A stretch of DNA of 5,482 bases, taken from Candidatus Poseidoniaceae archaeon (lineage in GTDB: Archaea > Thermoplasmatota > Poseidoniia > Poseidoniales > Poseidoniaceae). A model generated the notes under the pieces. The model was not told the DNA's origin, did not search any database, and saw only the letters and a program-made list of their open reading frames with translations. The stretch lies in assembly GCA_022425585.1 (NCBI GenBank), contig JAKMFF010000307.1:1-5482 (forward strand), read 5' to 3'. The translations under genes were made by a program, and so were the position numbers. Positions 3,602-5,482 of this stretch are shown here, one piece after another. Every line of letters starts with the position of its first letter. Position 1 is the first letter of the stretch.

Positions 3602-5482
3602 TCAAACTTCACTATCTGATGATTTGAAAATAGTCTTGCAAGAGGGACACCTAACCGAGCCCTCATATGAACTTGGAATGCGCAAACTTTGAGAACAATC
3701 TGGGCATGAAATCTCAACCTTACCATCACTTGGAGATTCGATAATTTCTTCCTCTGGTTCAATTTCTTTAGTGGAATCTTCCACTTCAAAACTAATAGAG
3801 CAGTCGGGACACTTAACAGTACCAGAATAATCCTGTGGGATACGTAACTGCCTAGAACATTCAGGACAACTTATTTCAATTTTAATCGATGACAGTTGTT
3901 TTGGTTTTTCTGTGCTAGAAATAGTTGGTTGCTTTGCTTGCGGCTTAACTTTGGTTGGGTCGCGCAGCCTAATTAGCAAGATTACTACTGCTCCAACTGC
4001 CAAACCACCAAGAATTCCTCCCCAAGGGATTGAGGCCTCTTCGGAATCTTGTTCAATCACACTTGAGACAAACTGGCGATCAATACTTTTTGAATCATCA
4101 CCGTAATCCCATTTGCAATTAAGAGTCACCTCACTACCATCAGGCCATGAAAAACTGAAAGTTACTGAAGTAGATTCACCACTATCCAAACTGTTAGTTG
4201 GTTTTTCATCCAAAATTTTCCCGCTTTGAGAGTAGAGTATTAAATTTCCATTTGGACCTGGAATATCACCGTTATTTGACAGAGTTACACTAACAGTAGA
4301 TTGTTGACCATAACTTGGTCGATTTGGATTAGATTGACCAATAAATTCGATTTCATAACTAGGCCTATCGTCAGGGACTGATTTAGTATAAGATGAGAAT
4401 GATGATTGGGCAGTCCAATTAGCCTCTTGAACTCGAATTATGACAAAATCTGCAGGTATTTGTCCCATGTTAATTTGACCCACAGTATTTCCCGGCTCCA
4501 ATATCATATCAACATCGAACATTGTGGTCTCCTCGGACAAATACGAGTAGCCAATTTTGATATTTACTCCTCGCTCTATACCATTGGAAAGATTAACTGA
4601 CCATGAAGCGTCAATGCCATCTTCAGTATTCCAAGTAACCTCGGTGAAAGTGAAATCTAGTGTTTGCCTTTGTGCTACAGGAATGAATATCGAACCAAAG
4701 AGGTCTCCCAGCGTATCACCATCGGTTGTATACAATGACCAATTAAGTGATTGCTGGCCAGCTTGATTTAACGGCATAGCTAGAGTAACTTCTCCCGCCT
4801 CCCCGGGTTGTAAAATTACAGGTTGTCCCTGCATAGTAATGCCATTAGATTCTATTTTTAATGAGGCATTACCGGCTATCGCTCCTGAATTTCTAATCAG
4901 TAAAGAAAGCTCTGCTTCATCTCCTGCGTGCCACGGGCCACCTAATGCAGAGGGAGAGAGACTTCCAGCTAATTCAAAAATCGCGGATTCTACATTTATC
5001 TGAATTGATGAAATATTATTGGAGGAAGCGTCAATCCTCTGACCTGATACATCACAAATTATCACACCTGGTTTTGTAACCACAGAGAGATTCATGGAAC
5101 GGTTTGTTTGAGGTTCTATGGCCACAGAGGAATCATTTATTAATTCACCATTAAAATTACACCGCAACACTCCAGTAAAACTAACCGTGCCGTTATTGTA
5201 AACTATAGTCTCAATTTCAAGCATCTCACCGGCAACTAAATTTGCCTCATCAAAAAACATGTCAAGTTCTATTATTGGTAGCGGTGGTGGCTGAACATAA
5301 ATTGTAAAGTTTCTGTAGTTGTCTTCAACGTATGAATCTACTTCACCGTCTAGTTCAATCATAACAACTATTTCACCCTCAAAAAACTGATTTGTCGAAT
5401 TATAATTAATTATCACGGTTTGAAAACTATTTACTTGAAATTGCTGTGAAGTCCCTTCATCTATTGTATCACTATTTACTAA
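3602..5482 (-). CDS. Surface protein with Ig/CARDB-like repeats, one membrane helix and two cytosolic zinc ribbons (5' end outside window)
   Basis: The frame is open to the right edge, so 626 C-terminal residues are visible and the true start lies beyond 5482; the GTG at 5416 is internal. Numbering is from the edge. Residues 1-63 end a beta-sandwich repeat (DSYVEDNYRNFTIYV). Four more follow at about 70-164, 167-267, 273-367 and 374-475, with CARDB-like signatures such as VYNNGTVSFTG, IRNSGAIAGNASL and LSNNGDIPGPNG. Eleven N-X-S/T sequons lie in this part and none after it, supporting an extracellular, N-glycosylated ectodomain. A transmembrane helix spans about 486-506 and is followed by RLRDPTKVK, so the C-terminus is cytosolic. 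The tail has two CPxC-X15-CPxC zinc ribbons (Cys539/542/558/561 and 593/596/612/615) joined by an acidic linker. CARDB-like domains are generally adhesive or ligand-binding; the ligand here is unknown. The protein may be an envelope adhesin or a receptor. It is followed after 25 bases by the DtxR-type regulator gene. Confidence 0.88.
   Translation of the reverse strand, partial: LVNSDTIDEGTSQQFQVNSFQTVIINYNSTNQFFEGEIVVMIELDGEVDSYVEDNYRNFTIYVQPPPLPIIELDMFFDEANLVAGEMLEIETIVYNNGTVSFTGVLRCNFNGELINDSSVAIEPQTNRSMNLSVVTKPGVIICDVSGQRIDASSNNISSIQINVESAIFELAGSLSPSALGGPWHAGDEAELSLLIRNSGAIAGNASLKIESNGITMQGQPVILQPGEAGEVTLAMPLNQAGQQSLNWSLYTTDGDTLGDLFGSIFIPVAQRQTLDFTFTEVTWNTEDGIDASWSVNLSNGIERGVNIKIGYSYLSEETTMFDVDMILEPGNTVGQINMGQIPADFVIIRVQEANWTAQSSFSSYTKSVPDDRPSYEIEFIGQSNPNRPSYGQQSTVSVTLSNNGDIPGPNGNLILYSQSGKILDEKPTNSLDSGESTSVTFSFSWPDGSEVTLNCKWDYGDDSKSIDRQFVSSVIEQDSEEASIPWGGILGGLAVGAVVILLIRLRDPTKVKPQAKQPTISSTEKPKQLSSIKIEISCPECSRQLRIPQDYSGTVKCPDCSISFEVEDSTKEIEPEEEIIESPSDGKVEISCPDCSQSLRIPSSYEGSVRCPSCKTIFKSSDSEV

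Noticed and set aside
3598..3789. Second minus-strand open frame of 63 codons in the zinc-ribbon region
   Set aside because: Out-of-frame shadow of the surface-protein gene; the real frame carries two intact four-cysteine ribbons.
3912..4766. Three short plus-strand open frames of 64-69 codons
   Set aside because: All are antisense to the beta-repeat and membrane region of the surface-protein gene and show no domain.
1..5482. tRNA, rRNA, CRISPR array, insertion sequence or attachment site
   Set aside because: No tRNA-like arms, regularly spaced repeats, transposase motifs or flanking direct repeats were seen; the coding genes fill nearly all of the window.

Overview
All the genes I can support lie on the minus strand and read from the right edge toward the left. 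The window is best explained as chromosomal DNA of an uncultivated marine euryarchaeon, most likely Marine Group II (Poseidoniales, Thermoplasmatota). This is inferred from three things: an archaeal-type COG1340 coiled-coil protein, a large surface protein with Ig/CARDB-like repeats, one membrane helix and cytosolic zinc ribbons, and AT-rich DNA with short gaps. The group assignment is not proven, because no marker gene such as rRNA or a ribosomal protein is present.

Layout in transcription order: (1) 5482-3602, the C-terminal 626 residues of a secreted, membrane-anchored protein whose 5' end lies outside the window. It shows a row of beta-sandwich repeats with 11 N-glycosylation sequons, one transmembrane helix, and two near-identical four-cysteine zinc ribbons in the cytosol. 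(2) 3576-2917, a GTG-started DtxR/MntR-family metal-dependent transcription regulator with a complete set of metal ligands and a FeoA/SH3-like tail. (3) 2865-1264, an unrecognised five-helix membrane protein with a very acidic N-tail, a large soluble domain and a C-terminal anchor. (4) 1211-213, an archaeal COG1340-type coiled-coil protein with a strongly basic C-tail. (5) 204-1, the N-terminal 68 residues of a sugar-phosphate nucleotidylyltransferase that continues beyond the left edge.

The gaps are 25, 51, 52 and 8 bases, so the five genes could be one transcription unit. The 51- and 52-base gaps each carry a TATA-like stretch about 40 bases before the next ATG, so internal promoters are possible. 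The last two genes look translationally coupled: the stop codon of the coiled-coil gene overlaps the Shine-Dalgarno sequence of the nucleotidylyltransferase gene. A perfect 8-bp inverted repeat sits in front of the coiled-coil gene.

No clear shared pathway links the genes. The regulator points to control by Fe(II) or Mn(II), and the nucleotidylyltransferase to surface glycan or nucleotide-sugar synthesis. The two membrane proteins and the coiled-coil protein could form an envelope-associated assembly, but that is speculation. I found no RNA gene, mobile element, CRISPR array or obvious terminator, and no stretch over 300 bases lacks a gene.
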